DNA from: JBMONI01 sp049324575
GTDB lineage: Bacteria; Omnitrophota; Omnitrophia; Omnitrophales; Aquincolibacteriaceae
Length of the DNA stretch: 38,666 nucleotides
Assembly: GCA_049324575.1 (NCBI GenBank)
Contig: JBMONI010000030.1
Location: 1-38,666 of the forward strand
Direction: 5' to 3'
The translations under genes and the position numbers were made by a program. The notes beneath the pieces were generated by a model. The model ran no database searches. It saw only the letters and a list, made by a program, of their open reading frames with translations, and had not been told where the DNA came from. Positions 7,918-15,653 of this stretch are shown piece by piece; positions within the stretch are counted from its first letter, which is position 1, and the number at the start of each line of letters is the position of its first letter.

Positions 7918-9207
7918 TTATTTTTGAGAGTTCGCCTGCAGCACCTGGTTGATCTGAGGCACGACTTCTTTCATGATCTCGGCAACGGTTTTCTTGCCGT
8001 TAAAGACCAGCTCGAGCTTCGGGGTCAGGTATTTCTCCTGAACTTCCCTCCACCGCGGATGAAAAGGGCTGAAGACGATGTGTTTGACGGCCTCGTTCAG
8101 CATTTTTTTATTCGCGGGAAGCGAAGGGTCGAGCGCCCAATCAGGCCCTGCGGCCACCTCTTTCAAGGAAGGCTGCGCAAGCCCCCGCCGGGCAAGCTGC
8201 CTCTGGCCTTCCCCGCTGGTCAAGGCCTTGACCACTTCCCAGGCTTCTTGTTTATGCTTGGAGGATTTCAGGACCGCATAGCCGGACCCTCCCGACCCGA
8301 AGGCCCGAAGTCCCTGGCGGTTCCGCGGAAACATCGCAATGTCCCACGCAAAATCATAATTGCGCAGCGAAGGCGTTTCCCAGATCCCCGACAAGAACAT
8401 GCCCAGCCGGCCGCTTGCGAACATCAGATCGACCCCCATGCCCATGTTCGCCAAGGCCATGGGCGGCGGCATGACCTTATAAAGATTGATCAGATCCGCG
8501 TAGAATTGGAGTCCTTCGACCGATTTCGGATCATCGAGCAAGGTACGGGTCGGGCGGCTCACGTTATCCACCAACGCCCCGCCGTTTCCGTAAATAAAAT
8601 TCTGCCAGGCCCACCCGTAAAAACCGTATTGCACGGTCCTCCCCTTCGCATCTTTTTTGGTGAGCACGCGGGCGGCCCGCAGCATATCGTCCCAGGTCCA
8701 ATCGTCGGTCGGATAGGCAAGACCGACCTCGTCAAAAAGTTTTTTGTTGTAGAAAACACACGCGAACGGCGCCACGTCCCTCGGCAGCGCGTAAAGGGCG
8801 CCATTCACCGTGAAGCGGTCGAGAATGGATTTAAAAAAAACCTCTTTCGAAAAAGAGGCTCCGTCCCGCTCGATATAGGGAGAAAGATTTTCGAGGACGC
8901 CTTTGCTGGCAAAGGTCACGAAATAATCCACTTCGGTCGCGATGATGTCCGGCGCGGCCCCGCCGGCGATCCGGGTCAGGATCTTGCTGTCATAGCCGGA
9001 ATACGGCGTATGCTCAAAAATGACCTTGATCCCGGGATGTTCTTTTTGCCATTGCTCGATCGAATGCGTAATGATATCGATCTCTTCCGGAGCCCCCCAG
9101 AAAGCAACTTTCACCAGGGTCACGTTCGCCTCTTCCGAAGAGCCGCCACAGGCTGCAAACCAAAGAACGGGCAGAAGACAAGCTAAGATTTTAGGAAAGC
9201 TTTTCAC
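7918..9207 (-). CDS. ABC transporter sugar-binding lipoprotein, family 1
   Basis: A 429-residue extracytoplasmic solute-binding protein. A lipoprotein signal ends in WFAAC, giving lipidated Cys20, though the -3 residue (Phe) is not the usual Leu. The mature part has family-1 binding-protein features: LVKVAFWGAPEEIDII, EQWQKEHPGIKV, GGAAPDIIATE, a YALPRDVAPF segment, WTWDDML and FLSGIWE. It is the first gene of a three-gene run with the GH94 and glycoamylase genes and has its own strong promoter. The two membrane permeases and the ATPase that such a protein needs are not in this window, so they must be encoded elsewhere. The ligand is probably an oligosaccharide released by the secreted hydrolase; this is inferred from context. 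Confidence 0.9.
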   Translation of the reverse strand: MKSFPKILACLLPVLWFAACGGSSEEANVTLVKVAFWGAPEEIDIITHSIEQWQKEHPGIKVIFEHTPYSGYDSKILTRIAGGAAPDIIATEVDYFVTFASKGVLENLSPYIERDGASFSKEVFFKSILDRFTVNGALYALPRDVAPFACVFYNKKLFDEVGLAYPTDDWTWDDMLRAARVLTKKDAKGRTVQYGFYGWAWQNFIYGNGGALVDNVSRPTRTLLDDPKSVEGLQFYADLINLYKVMPPPMALANMGMGVDLMFASGRLGMFLSGIWETPSLRNYDFAWDIAMFPRNRQGLRAFGSGGSGYAVLKSSKHKQEAWEVVKALTSGEGQRQLARRGLAQPSLKEVAAGPDWALDPSLPANKKMLNEAVKHIVFSPFHPRWREVQEKYLTPKLELVFNGKKTVAEIMKEVVPQINQVLQANSQK

Positions 9208-9226
9208 TTCGGATCTTTCTTTGCCA

Positions 9227-9239
9227 CAAAACGGTTTTG
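9227..9239. promoter_or_regulatory. Inverted repeat in the leader of the glycan operon, candidate operator
   Basis: CAAAAC, one base, then GTTTTG form a perfect 6-bp inverted repeat between the predicted transcription start (about 9281) and the ATG at 9207. Its position suits a repressor roadblock. Assignment to the ROK protein is inference, since this sequence differs from the palindrome at 3220-3231. Confidence 0.35.
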
Positions 9240-9287
9240 CATGCCTTATTTTCTAAAGAGACCCTCTCTCATGAAAAATTTCTGCGG

Positions 9288-9315
9288 ATTATAACATACT
9301 TTTTTTCTAAGTCAA
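9288..9315 (-). promoter_or_regulatory. Strong sigma-70 promoter of the glycan operon
   Basis: On the minus strand TTGACT (9310-9315), a 16-base AT-rich spacer, and TGTTATAAT, which combines a perfect -10 box (9288-9293) with an extended -10 TG. Predicted start near 9281 gives a leader of about 75 bases. Such a consensus promoter usually needs a repressor to be controlled. Confidence 0.75.
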
Positions 9316-9360
9316 TTCGTAACTTCAATATTGGCTTGGAGTTATGTCGTTTATCCTCCC

Positions 9361-10269
9361 TTATCCCTGAGGCAAGTTCATTTTCTGGATAATCCGGTCG
9401 AGGTCGTCGAGCGAATAATAATAAAATTCGATCCTTCCCTGCTTTTGATTTTTGCGGGGAAAGATCTTCACCTGGGTCCCGAGGTGTTGGCTCATGCGGT
9501 TTTCCAGGTCCAGCACTTCCGGGGTCAAGAGCCGGGCCCTTTTGGCTTTTCGTTTATGCGCAAGGCTCCGATTAACGATGCCTTCGATCTGGCGGACGGT
9601 GAGATTTTCCTCGACGATGCGCCGAGCCATTTGCCGCTGATGTTCCGGCGTCAGGAGGCCCAGAAGCGCGCGCGCATGCCCTGCGCTGAGACGCCCCTCG
9701 GCCAGATAGATCTTCACCTCCTCGGGCAGCCGGAGAAGCCGAAGCGTATTAGTAATGGTCGTACGGCTTTTCCCAAGCTTCTTAGCAATCAGTTCGTGGG
9801 AGATCATGCGCTCGTCCGACAATCGCCGATAGGCCTCCGCTTCTTCCAAGGGATTCAGGTCCTGGCGCTGAATATTTTCGATCAGCGCCCATTCCAAAAG
9901 CTCATCGTCCGCAAGTTCTTTGACAATGGCCGGGACTTCGGAAAGCCCGCATAAGGAGGCGGCTTTCATGCGCCGCTCCCCGCACACAAGCTCATAATCG
10001 TTCTCTTGGATCTGTTTCACAATGACCGGCTGGAGGATCCCCTTCTCCCGGATCGATGACGCCAGCTCTTCGATCTCTTCGGCCCGGAAATCTTTTCGCG
10101 GCTGATCATGATTGGGCCGGATCTTTGCGATTGGGATCATCAAAAGGCCTTGGTGAGCTTTCCCGACCTCCACCCCAGGCGCCACCGTTGTCTTTACTAT
10201 TTCTTCGCGGTGTTTGATGTAACTATCTGGTATTAAAGCACTTAAGCCTTTCCCGAGCGCTTTTTTCAT
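9361..10269 (-). CDS. parB: Chromosome partitioning protein ParB
   Basis: A 302-residue CTP-dependent DNA clamp that loads at parS and spreads to form the segregation complex. It begins with the typical KKALGKGLSALI tract, possibly the ParA-stimulating end. The ParB/Sulfiredoxin-like domain follows (about 42-135) with NHDQPRKDF, GILQPVIVK and the CTP-binding GERRMKAA. Next is ENIQRQDLNPLEEAEAY and the helix-turn-helix (HELIAKKLGKSRTTITNTLR) that reads parS. A C-terminal dimerisation domain ends the protein. An AAGGAG lies before the ATG at 10269. It sits 15 bases downstream of parA in the same operon, and two parS sites lie just upstream of parA. Confidence 0.97.
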   Translation of the reverse strand: MKKALGKGLSALIPDSYIKHREEIVKTTVAPGVEVGKAHQGLLMIPIAKIRPNHDQPRKDFRAEEIEELASSIREKGILQPVIVKQIQENDYELVCGERRMKAASLCGLSEVPAIVKELADDELLEWALIENIQRQDLNPLEEAEAYRRLSDERMISHELIAKKLGKSRTTITNTLRLLRLPEEVKIYLAEGRLSAGHARALLGLLTPEHQRQMARRIVEENLTVRQIEGIVNRSLAHKRKAKRARLLTPEVLDLENRMSQHLGTQVKIFPRKNQKQGRIEFYYYSLDDLDRIIQKMNLPQG

Positions 10270-10284
10270 AGGCTTTCTCCTTAC

Positions 10285-11175
10285 TTAGTTCTGGGGCTCA
10301 GGGCCAGCCGGCCCTTCAGCGGTTATGGGTTGTTCAACGATTTCGCTTACCGATTCTTCTTCTTTTATTTTGGAATTTTTTGTCCCGTCTTCTTTCGCTC
10401 TCTTGCCCTCTTGTGCAAAACGCTCGATGAATTCTTCGGCGATCTCAAAATAACTTTTCACGCCGCGGCTTGATGGATCGTAGTAAACCGCGGGCTTTCC
10501 GAAACTCGGAGCTTCCGAAAGTTTGACCGACCTGGGGACAACATTCCCAAAAACTTTTTCTTTAAAATATTCGCGAACTTCCTGGATCACCTGCTGTGTA
10601 AGATTGGTGCGCATATCCGCCATAGTCAGAAGCACGCCGCCAATCTCAAGCTCAGGATGCAGATTGGATTGGATCATTTGGTAGGTATTTAAGAGTTGTC
10701 CCAATCCTTCGAGCGCATAATACTCGCACTGAAGAGGAATAATGATGTAATCACTTGCTACTAAACAGTTTACGGTTACCAACCCCAACGACGGAGGACA
10801 GTCAATAAGGATAAAATCAAAATCATTTTTTAATTCCTCGATCCTTTGTCTCATCCGGTATTCCCGTTTTTCCTGATTCACAAGACCGAGCTCAGCTCCG
10901 GAGAGTTCCGCATTGGAAGGAATCAACCACAAATTTTCAAAGTTTGTCTTTCGGATCAACTCTCTGGGCGGATGATTCTCAACAACGAGTTGATAACTTG
11001 TTAATTCATCCGTCGGCTTTTCTTCGCCAAGTCCGCTCGTGGAATTCGCCTGAGAGTCCATATCTACAACAAGAACTTTATATCCTAGCTTAGATAAGAC
11101 AGCCGCTATATTTATGACTGATGTTGTTTTTCCAACACCACCTTTTTGATTACAGAAAGAAAATATTTTTTTCAT
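10285..11175 (-). CDS. parA: Chromosome partitioning ATPase ParA (Soj-type)
   Basis: A 296-residue deviant Walker ATPase that drives origin segregation with ParB. From the chosen start the protein reads MKKIFSFCNQKGGVGKTTS, with the signature Lys before the Walker A glycines. It continues with VLVVDMDSQANSTSGLG (Walker A'), DFILIDCPPSLG (Walker B) and EYYALEGLGQLL. The start at 11175 is preferred to an ATG at 11196, because that one lies inside a parS site while GGAG precedes 11175. The C-terminus carries a charged tail of about 40 residues, rich in Glu and Lys, beyond the conserved domain. It is first in the parAB operon, next to mnmG and the origin as in many bacteria. Confidence 0.96.
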   Translation of the reverse strand: MKKIFSFCNQKGGVGKTTSVINIAAVLSKLGYKVLVVDMDSQANSTSGLGEEKPTDELTSYQLVVENHPPRELIRKTNFENLWLIPSNAELSGAELGLVNQEKREYRMRQRIEELKNDFDFILIDCPPSLGLVTVNCLVASDYIIIPLQCEYYALEGLGQLLNTYQMIQSNLHPELEIGGVLLTMADMRTNLTQQVIQEVREYFKEKVFGNVVPRSVKLSEAPSFGKPAVYYDPSSRGVKSYFEIAEEFIERFAQEGKRAKEDGTKNSKIKEEESVSEIVEQPITAEGPAGPEPQN

Positions 11176-11188
11176 ATTAAGGCTCCGA

Positions 11189-11204
11189 TGTTTCACGTGA
11201 AACA
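11189..11204. promoter_or_regulatory. parS site 1
   Basis: TGTTTCACGTGAAACA is a perfect 16-bp palindrome identical to the conserved bacterial parS consensus. It lies in the parA leader, between the promoter and the start codon. Confidence 0.97.
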
Positions 11205-11225
11205 GCCTATGTTTTCTCGATAACT

Positions 11226-11253
11226 ATTATATGCCTCCAGGAAAGGAATGGAA
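11226..11253 (-). promoter_or_regulatory. Putative parAB promoter
   Basis: A perfect TATAAT on the minus strand (11226-11231) lies between the two parS sites, with a weak -35 (TTCCAT, 11248-11253, 16-base spacer). The predicted start near 11219 lies just upstream of parS site 1. ParB bound at both sites would bracket the promoter, suggesting autoregulation. Confidence 0.5.
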
Positions 11254-11262
11254 GCATTATTT

Positions 11263-11278
11263 TGTTTCACGTGAAACA
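11263..11278. promoter_or_regulatory. parS site 2
   Basis: A second exact copy of TGTTTCACGTGAAACA, 74 bases from the first, between the end of mnmG and the parA promoter. Paired parS sites close to oriC are the normal loading point for ParB. Confidence 0.97.
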
Positions 11279-11304
11279 AATGGGCGGTATAGCGTTATGA
11301 GAGA

Positions 11305-13122
11305 TTAAGAGCGGGCAGCTCTTTTTTCTATATGGATAGCCAGAAGAGAAATGTCGCAGGAGGACAGGCCTGGGATCCTCGAAGCTTGTCCTATGGATAC
11401 AGGACGTATCTTTATTAGTTTTTCTCTTGCTTCGCGGCTGATGCCAATGACAGTCGAATAGTCGAAATCTTCCGGAATGTTTTTTTTCTCGATTTTTTTA
11501 AATTTTCGGACCTCGGCTTTCTGCCGTGCTATGTAGCCTTCGTATTTTATTTCGGATTCGACTTTTAAAATTTCATTTTCTATTAAAGAAGACGAGTGTA
11601 ACTTGTTTTTTATGAGCATGTTATAGCTCACTTCGGGTCTTCTTAGAAAACGATCAAGCGTCCCGTTTTCGTATCTCTTTTCGCGAATGACCGCAATATC
11701 ATCGTAGACCCTTTTGGTGCGTTCGAGAAACTTTTGATAGTCGCGTTCCGGGATCAGTCCGAATTCGTACCCGTGCTTCATCAGTCTTTCATCCGCATTA
11801 TCCTGGCGCAGCAACAGGCGGAATTCAGCGCGGGAAGTGAACATGCGGTAAGGTTCCGTTGTCCCGATCGTGACAAGATCATCGATCATGACGGCCGTAT
11901 ACGCTTCGGAGCGGTCCAGGACAAAGGGGCCCTGGTCCCGGAGCTTGCGGATCACATTGAGGCCTGCTATCAATCCTTGCGCCGCGGCTTCTTCATATCC
12001 AGAAGTGCAATTGATTTGTCCGGCCAAATAAAGGTTCGTGATCTTTTTACTTTCAAGTGTATGACGGACTTGCGTCGGCGGGGAACAGTCATATTCGATG
12101 GCATAGCCCCATTTGAGGATCTGGGCCTCCTCAAGCCCGAGGATCGAATGGATCATCTTCTCCTGGACATCCATGGGAAGACTGGTCGGAAGGCCGTTGA
12201 CATAAATGCTTTTCGTGTCGCGCCCTTCGGGCTCGAGATAGAGCTGATGCCGGGGCTTGTCCGGGAATTTGACGACCTTGTCCTCGATCGAAGGACAGTA
12301 CCGCGCCCCAATGCCAACGATCCGTCCCGCATAAAGAGGGGAGCGATGGAGGTTTTGCCGGATCCATTCATGTGTTTTTTCGTTCGTGTAGGTCAGATAG
12401 CAGGAAAGCTGTTCGCGCTCGATCTTTTCAGTGCGGTAGGAGAACGGCTGCGGCGGATCATCGCCTTTTTGTTCTTCCAGCTTCTCCCAGCGGATGCTGT
12501 CGGCATGAAGGCGCGCCGGGGTCCCTGTCTTGAAACGGACAAGCTCGAGGCCGTGCCGGACAAGGGATTCCGAAAGCCCCACCGCCGGCGGTTCATCGCG
12601 CCGGCCCCCGGGATAATTGATCTCTCCGATATGGATCAGCCCCTGGAGGAACGTGCCGGTTGTCAAGATCACGCAGCGGCCAAGAAACTTTCTTTCTTGT
12701 TTGTCGCGGATCCCGTAACAGGCGCCGTCTTTGACAAGGATCTCGACGGCTTCGCCTTCGATCAAGCAGATGTTTCTTTCGCTTTCGATCGCCCGGCGCA
12801 TGTAAAGCGAATATTCTTTTTTATCCGCCTGTGCGCGCGGCGCCCACACCGCGGGTCCGCGCGAGGTGTTGAGCATCCGGAACTGGAGACCGGTCGCATC
12901 GGTCGCGAGGGCCATTTCTCCGCCAAGCGCGTCGATCTCGCGGACCATGTGGCCTTTCGCCAGCCCTCCGATCGCGGGATTGCAGGACATGCGGCCGATC
13001 GCCTTCCCGTCGAGCGTGATCATCAGGACCGAAAAACCCGCACGGGCGACCGCCAGCGCGGCTTCGATCCCGGCATGGCCGCCGCCGACAACGATGGCAT
13101 CGAATGTTTGCGTCGAATGCAT
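11305..13122 (-). CDS. mnmG: tRNA uridine-5-carboxymethylaminomethyl modification enzyme MnmG (GidA)
   Basis: FAD protein of 605 residues that works with MnmE to install the (carboxymethyl)aminomethyl group on uridine 34 of certain tRNAs. The N-terminal FAD motif is VVGGGHAGIEAALA (about 11-24). It is followed by MSCNPAIGGLAKGH with the conserved Cys, LNTSRGPAVWAPRAQ, RFKTGTPARL, and the second dinucleotide region with YLAGQINCTSGYEEAAAQG. The C-terminal region has MFTSRAEFRLLLRQDNAD and the helical tRNA/MnmE-binding part (VIGISREAREKL). Length is normal. It lies 24 bases from yidC in the rpmH-rnpA-yidC-mnmG string. No mnmE (trmE) is present between yidC and mnmG, where it is often found. No clear ribosome site precedes the ATG at 13122. 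Confidence 0.97.
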   Translation of the reverse strand: MHSTQTFDAIVVGGGHAGIEAALAVARAGFSVLMITLDGKAIGRMSCNPAIGGLAKGHMVREIDALGGEMALATDATGLQFRMLNTSRGPAVWAPRAQADKKEYSLYMRRAIESERNICLIEGEAVEILVKDGACYGIRDKQERKFLGRCVILTTGTFLQGLIHIGEINYPGGRRDEPPAVGLSESLVRHGLELVRFKTGTPARLHADSIRWEKLEEQKGDDPPQPFSYRTEKIEREQLSCYLTYTNEKTHEWIRQNLHRSPLYAGRIVGIGARYCPSIEDKVVKFPDKPRHQLYLEPEGRDTKSIYVNGLPTSLPMDVQEKMIHSILGLEEAQILKWGYAIEYDCSPPTQVRHTLESKKITNLYLAGQINCTSGYEEAAAQGLIAGLNVIRKLRDQGPFVLDRSEAYTAVMIDDLVTIGTTEPYRMFTSRAEFRLLLRQDNADERLMKHGYEFGLIPERDYQKFLERTKRVYDDIAVIREKRYENGTLDRFLRRPEVSYNMLIKNKLHSSSLIENEILKVESEIKYEGYIARQKAEVRKFKKIEKKNIPEDFDYSTVIGISREAREKLIKIRPVSIGQASRIPGLSSCDISLLAIHIEKRAARS

Positions 13123-13146
13123 AGAGGCTGAGAAAGGGGAACGCGG

Positions 13147-14790
13147 TCAGGTGTCCCGGTCTTCGTGATGCAGGACCACGACGATCCGGTTGACAAAGAC
13201 CTGCTGAACGATCGTCAGAACGTTCTGAACGATCCAATAAAGGACAAGGCCCGACGGCATCGAATAACAGATAAAACCGAAAAAGACCGGCATCAAATTC
13301 ATGATCTTCGTCTGTTCCGGCGAGGTTCCTGTCTGCGGCATGATCTTCTGGTATCCGATCTGGGAAAGGATCATCAGGATCGGAAGCACGTTGAGCGCGT
13401 CCCAGCCGAGAAGCGGTAGCGAGAAGGGAAGAGACCAGAGACGGTCCTGCTCCGAAAGATCGCGGATCCACCACAGGAAAGGAGCCCCCTTGAGCTCGAT
13501 TGCCTCGGGCAAGAGGCGGAACATGGCGATAAAAACCGGGATCTGGATCAGCATGGGAAGGCATCCGGCCATGGGGTTGACCCGGTTCCGGCGGAAAAGC
13601 TCCATGGTCTCTTTGTTCAACCGCTCGGGATTCCCTTTGTGCTGTTGTTGAAGCGCTTTAAGCTTCGGCTGGATCGCCTGCATTTTTTTCATCGATTTGT
13701 AGCTGAGGTGCGTCAGCGGAGCAAAGATTCCTTTGATCAAAAGGGTCAGAAGAACGATCGCCCATCCGTAATTGTGGGTGAAGCGATAGAAAAATTTGAG
13801 CGTCACGAGAAGCCAGACCTTCAGGATCCCGAAAAATCCCTTGGAAAGAATATTCTCGAACCCCAGATCGAAACGCTTGAGCGTCTCGTAGTGCTGGGGC
13901 CCCGCGTAAACAAAGATCTTCCGCTGCGTGCGGGCGCCCGGCGCTACGGACAGCGGCTCCAGGATCAAGGTTGAAAAGACCGTCTCCTGGTCCGCCCGGG
14001 CCTCGAGCGCCACAGCGTTCCAGTCGGGCTTCACAAGCAGGGCAAAATACTTCTTGATGCTCCCGCTCCAGGCCAGGCGCTCCTTGATCTCAAAACCCTT
14101 TTTCCGGAGCTTGTCGAGGTTCGCCGCAACGATCTTCTCCGTCCATCCAAGCGCTTCGTGATGCTGGAGCGCCATCTTATCCGCCGAATCGACCTGAAAG
14201 GCATAGGAAAGGGCGAGCGGGAAATGTTTTTCGCGGGCCGACAGATTCTCGATCGTGATCGAGAGCCTGAGCGTGGGGGCGTCGTCGTCCAGCAGGAATT
14301 TTTTCCGAATCCGGTATTCTCCCGTTTTTTCGTAAACAAATTCCACGCTTCCCGGCTCCGCTGAGGGTTCCCGTTGAAAGATCTTTTCGCTGAGCCTGTC
14401 ATCCTCGTTCAGCATCTCCGTGCCGAAGCTCCCGGGGCTTGTTGCCGTTGCCTCAAAAAACAGGGTCGAAACACCCGAGCTTTGTTCATTCCCTTTGTAA
14501 AAAAGGCGGGTCACGGTCCCTCCGAGGGGCGAAAACTCCGCCATGAAAAAAGCGTTTTCCAGTGCCTCGGTCGGGGGAGGCTGAAGAGGCGCGATCGCGA
14601 TCTCGGCCGGCTTTTCTTCGGTCGGTGCCGGAAGAGGCTCGTCCGCCACGGGAGGCGCTTCCTGAACGGCCGGAGAGGGCGGCGTGATCCATCGGACGAA
14701 ATAAGGATAGCCGAAGATCACCAGCATTGAAAGCAGCATGGCGGCCCAAAAATTCGGCCCCGGGTCTTGTCCGTCTCGATTCATGGACAT
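13147..14790 (-). CDS. yidC: Membrane protein insertase YidC
   Basis: Inserts proteins into the inner membrane alone or with SecYEG. The 547-residue length is that of Gram-negative YidC: an N-terminal anchor (about residues 12-32), a proline-rich linker, a large periplasmic beta-domain (about 75-330) and the conserved membrane core. The core reads YGWAIVLLTLLIKGIFAPLT, with the hydrophilic-groove Arg/Lys region, then the cytoplasmic hairpin MQAIQPKLKALQQQ, NPMAGCLPMLIQIPVFIAMF and VLYWIVQNVLTIVQQ. Two in-frame ATGs, at 14790 and 14784, lie near two GAGAGG stretches; either may be used. It starts four bases after rnpA ends, so the two are coupled. A YidC of this size indicates an outer-membrane-bearing organism. 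Confidence 0.97.
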   Translation of the reverse strand: MSMNRDGQDPGPNFWAAMLLSMLVIFGYPYFVRWITPPSPAVQEAPPVADEPLPAPTEEKPAEIAIAPLQPPPTEALENAFFMAEFSPLGGTVTRLFYKGNEQSSGVSTLFFEATATSPGSFGTEMLNEDDRLSEKIFQREPSAEPGSVEFVYEKTGEYRIRKKFLLDDDAPTLRLSITIENLSAREKHFPLALSYAFQVDSADKMALQHHEALGWTEKIVAANLDKLRKKGFEIKERLAWSGSIKKYFALLVKPDWNAVALEARADQETVFSTLILEPLSVAPGARTQRKIFVYAGPQHYETLKRFDLGFENILSKGFFGILKVWLLVTLKFFYRFTHNYGWAIVLLTLLIKGIFAPLTHLSYKSMKKMQAIQPKLKALQQQHKGNPERLNKETMELFRRNRVNPMAGCLPMLIQIPVFIAMFRLLPEAIELKGAPFLWWIRDLSEQDRLWSLPFSLPLLGWDALNVLPILMILSQIGYQKIMPQTGTSPEQTKIMNLMPVFFGFICYSMPSGLVLYWIVQNVLTIVQQVFVNRIVVVLHHEDRDT

Positions 14791-14794
14791 CCTC

Positions 14795-15157
14795 TCATTC
14801 CTCTCTTTTGATGAACCCTAATTTCCGGCCCAGTTGCCGGTATTCTGTTTTGAGTGTTCCATACGAAGGACTCTCGGCCGCGATCCTGGGCTGAACTAGG
14901 ATCGCCGCTCGCCCCTGGCTCTCTTGCTGGGATCTTCGGAACACTTCGCGAAGCCTGCGTTTCCAAAGGCTTCTGGCCGAGGCCGCTCGCGCAACCCTCT
15001 TTCCCACGATTACGCCCAGCCGGCTCCCGCCGCCTTCATCATCCCAAAGCCTCCAGACCCGCAGATATTTCCCCGCAGCGCAGGCCCCTTCTTTTTTGAT
15101 CTTCAGGAATTCGCTTCGTTTGCGAACTCTTTTGTCCGGCCCGAATTTCTCACTCAT
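14795..15157 (-). CDS. rnpA: Ribonuclease P protein component
   Basis: The 120-residue basic protein that assists the RNase P RNA in trimming tRNA 5' ends. It has the family opening VRKRSEFLKIKKEG, the central SRLGVIVGKRVARAASARSLWKR, in which the RNR-type signature is altered to RSLWKRRLRE, and VFRRS. Length is normal. The ATG at 15157 lies five bases after the rpmH stop, and the gene is followed by yidC, the conserved order near the origin. The signature motif usually reads A-x-x-RN-xx-KR; here the Asn is replaced by Leu/Trp, a mild divergence. No yidD gene lies between rnpA and yidC. Confidence 0.95.
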   Translation of the reverse strand: MSEKFGPDKRVRKRSEFLKIKKEGACAAGKYLRVWRLWDDEGGGSRLGVIVGKRVARAASARSLWKRRLREVFRRSQQESQGRAAILVQPRIAAESPSYGTLKTEYRQLGRKLGFIKREE

Positions 15158-15162
15158 GCGGT

Positions 15163-15306
15163 TCAGGCGTAAATAGGGATGATTCGTTTCCGGCCCTTTT
15201 TGCGGCGGCGCGCAAGAACTTTTCGCCCGTCTTTGGTCTGCATCCGGGCCCTGAATCCGTGCTTGTTCCGCCTTTTTCTCTTGGAAGGCTGATAGGTCCT
15301 TTTCAC
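15163..15306 (-). CDS. rpmH: 50S ribosomal protein L34
   Basis: A 47-residue, very basic ribosomal protein. It reads MKRTYQPSKRKRRNKHGFRA and continues to RKKGRKRIIPIYA, an unmistakable L34. It begins with GTG at 15304-15306, preceded by AAAGGA. A GTG start and small size make it easy to miss. It is the first gene of the leftward operon rpmH-rnpA-yidC-mnmG and lies next to the origin, divergent from dnaA, as in many bacteria. Confidence 0.97.
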   Translation of the reverse strand: MKRTYQPSKRKRRNKHGFRARMQTKDGRKVLARRRKKGRKRIIPIYA

Positions 15307-15352
15307 TTCTTTTTTCCTTTCTGCTTATCGAGAGCGCTCCATAAGGCGCGGC

Positions 15353-15380
15353 ATTATAGCAAATATTTGCTTTTTTCGAA
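15353..15380 (-). promoter_or_regulatory. Extended -10 promoter of the rpmH operon
   Basis: The minus strand has TGCTATAAT: a perfect -10 hexamer (15353-15358) with an extended -10 TG. The -35 region (TTCGAA, 15375-15380) is poor. The leader to the rpmH GTG is about 40 bases. Confidence 0.6.
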
Positions 15381-15653
15381 AAAAGTATCCTCGGGCTCTC
15401 TTGTCAGGCGCGACTGTTCGCTTTTCTGGTTTTTCACTCGCTTCACGCTGTAATTTTTTAATGGACTCGGACAAATTTTGAGATACAATGAAAAACACGC
15501 TGAAACGGGTGGATCTGTTTAGAGATTCTCATGAAAAGCTTTAATAAAAGTTTTATCGCCCATGTTGTTGATAACTTGTAGATAATATTTGCTCTAATGC
15601 TGTTATTTAGCTTATAATCCTGTCTAAAACTTTTGTTGCTAACCTGTGGATAA
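15381..15653. other. Origin region upstream of dnaA (oriC, first part)
   Basis: Non-coding gap between the divergent rpmH and dnaA genes. It holds DnaA-box variants TGTTGATAA (15566-15574) and TGTAGATAA (15577-15585) and a perfect box TGTGGATAA (15645-15653) that overlaps the dnaA start. All three face the same way. The segment is AT-rich near 15530-15620. Gene directions reverse exactly here, which supports this as the origin. Outside the boxes and promoters I see no gene. Confidence 0.8.
15589..15618 (+). promoter_or_regulatory. Putative dnaA promoter
   Basis: TTGCTC (15589-15594), an 18-base spacer and a perfect TATAAT (15613-15618). Predicted transcription start near 15625 leaves a leader of only about 20 bases. 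The DnaA boxes on both sides suggest repression by DnaA itself. Confidence 0.55.

Noticed and set aside
11176..11196. ParA start at 11196
   Set aside because: This ATG is inside parS, and conserved ParA sequence starts at 11175 with its own GGAG.
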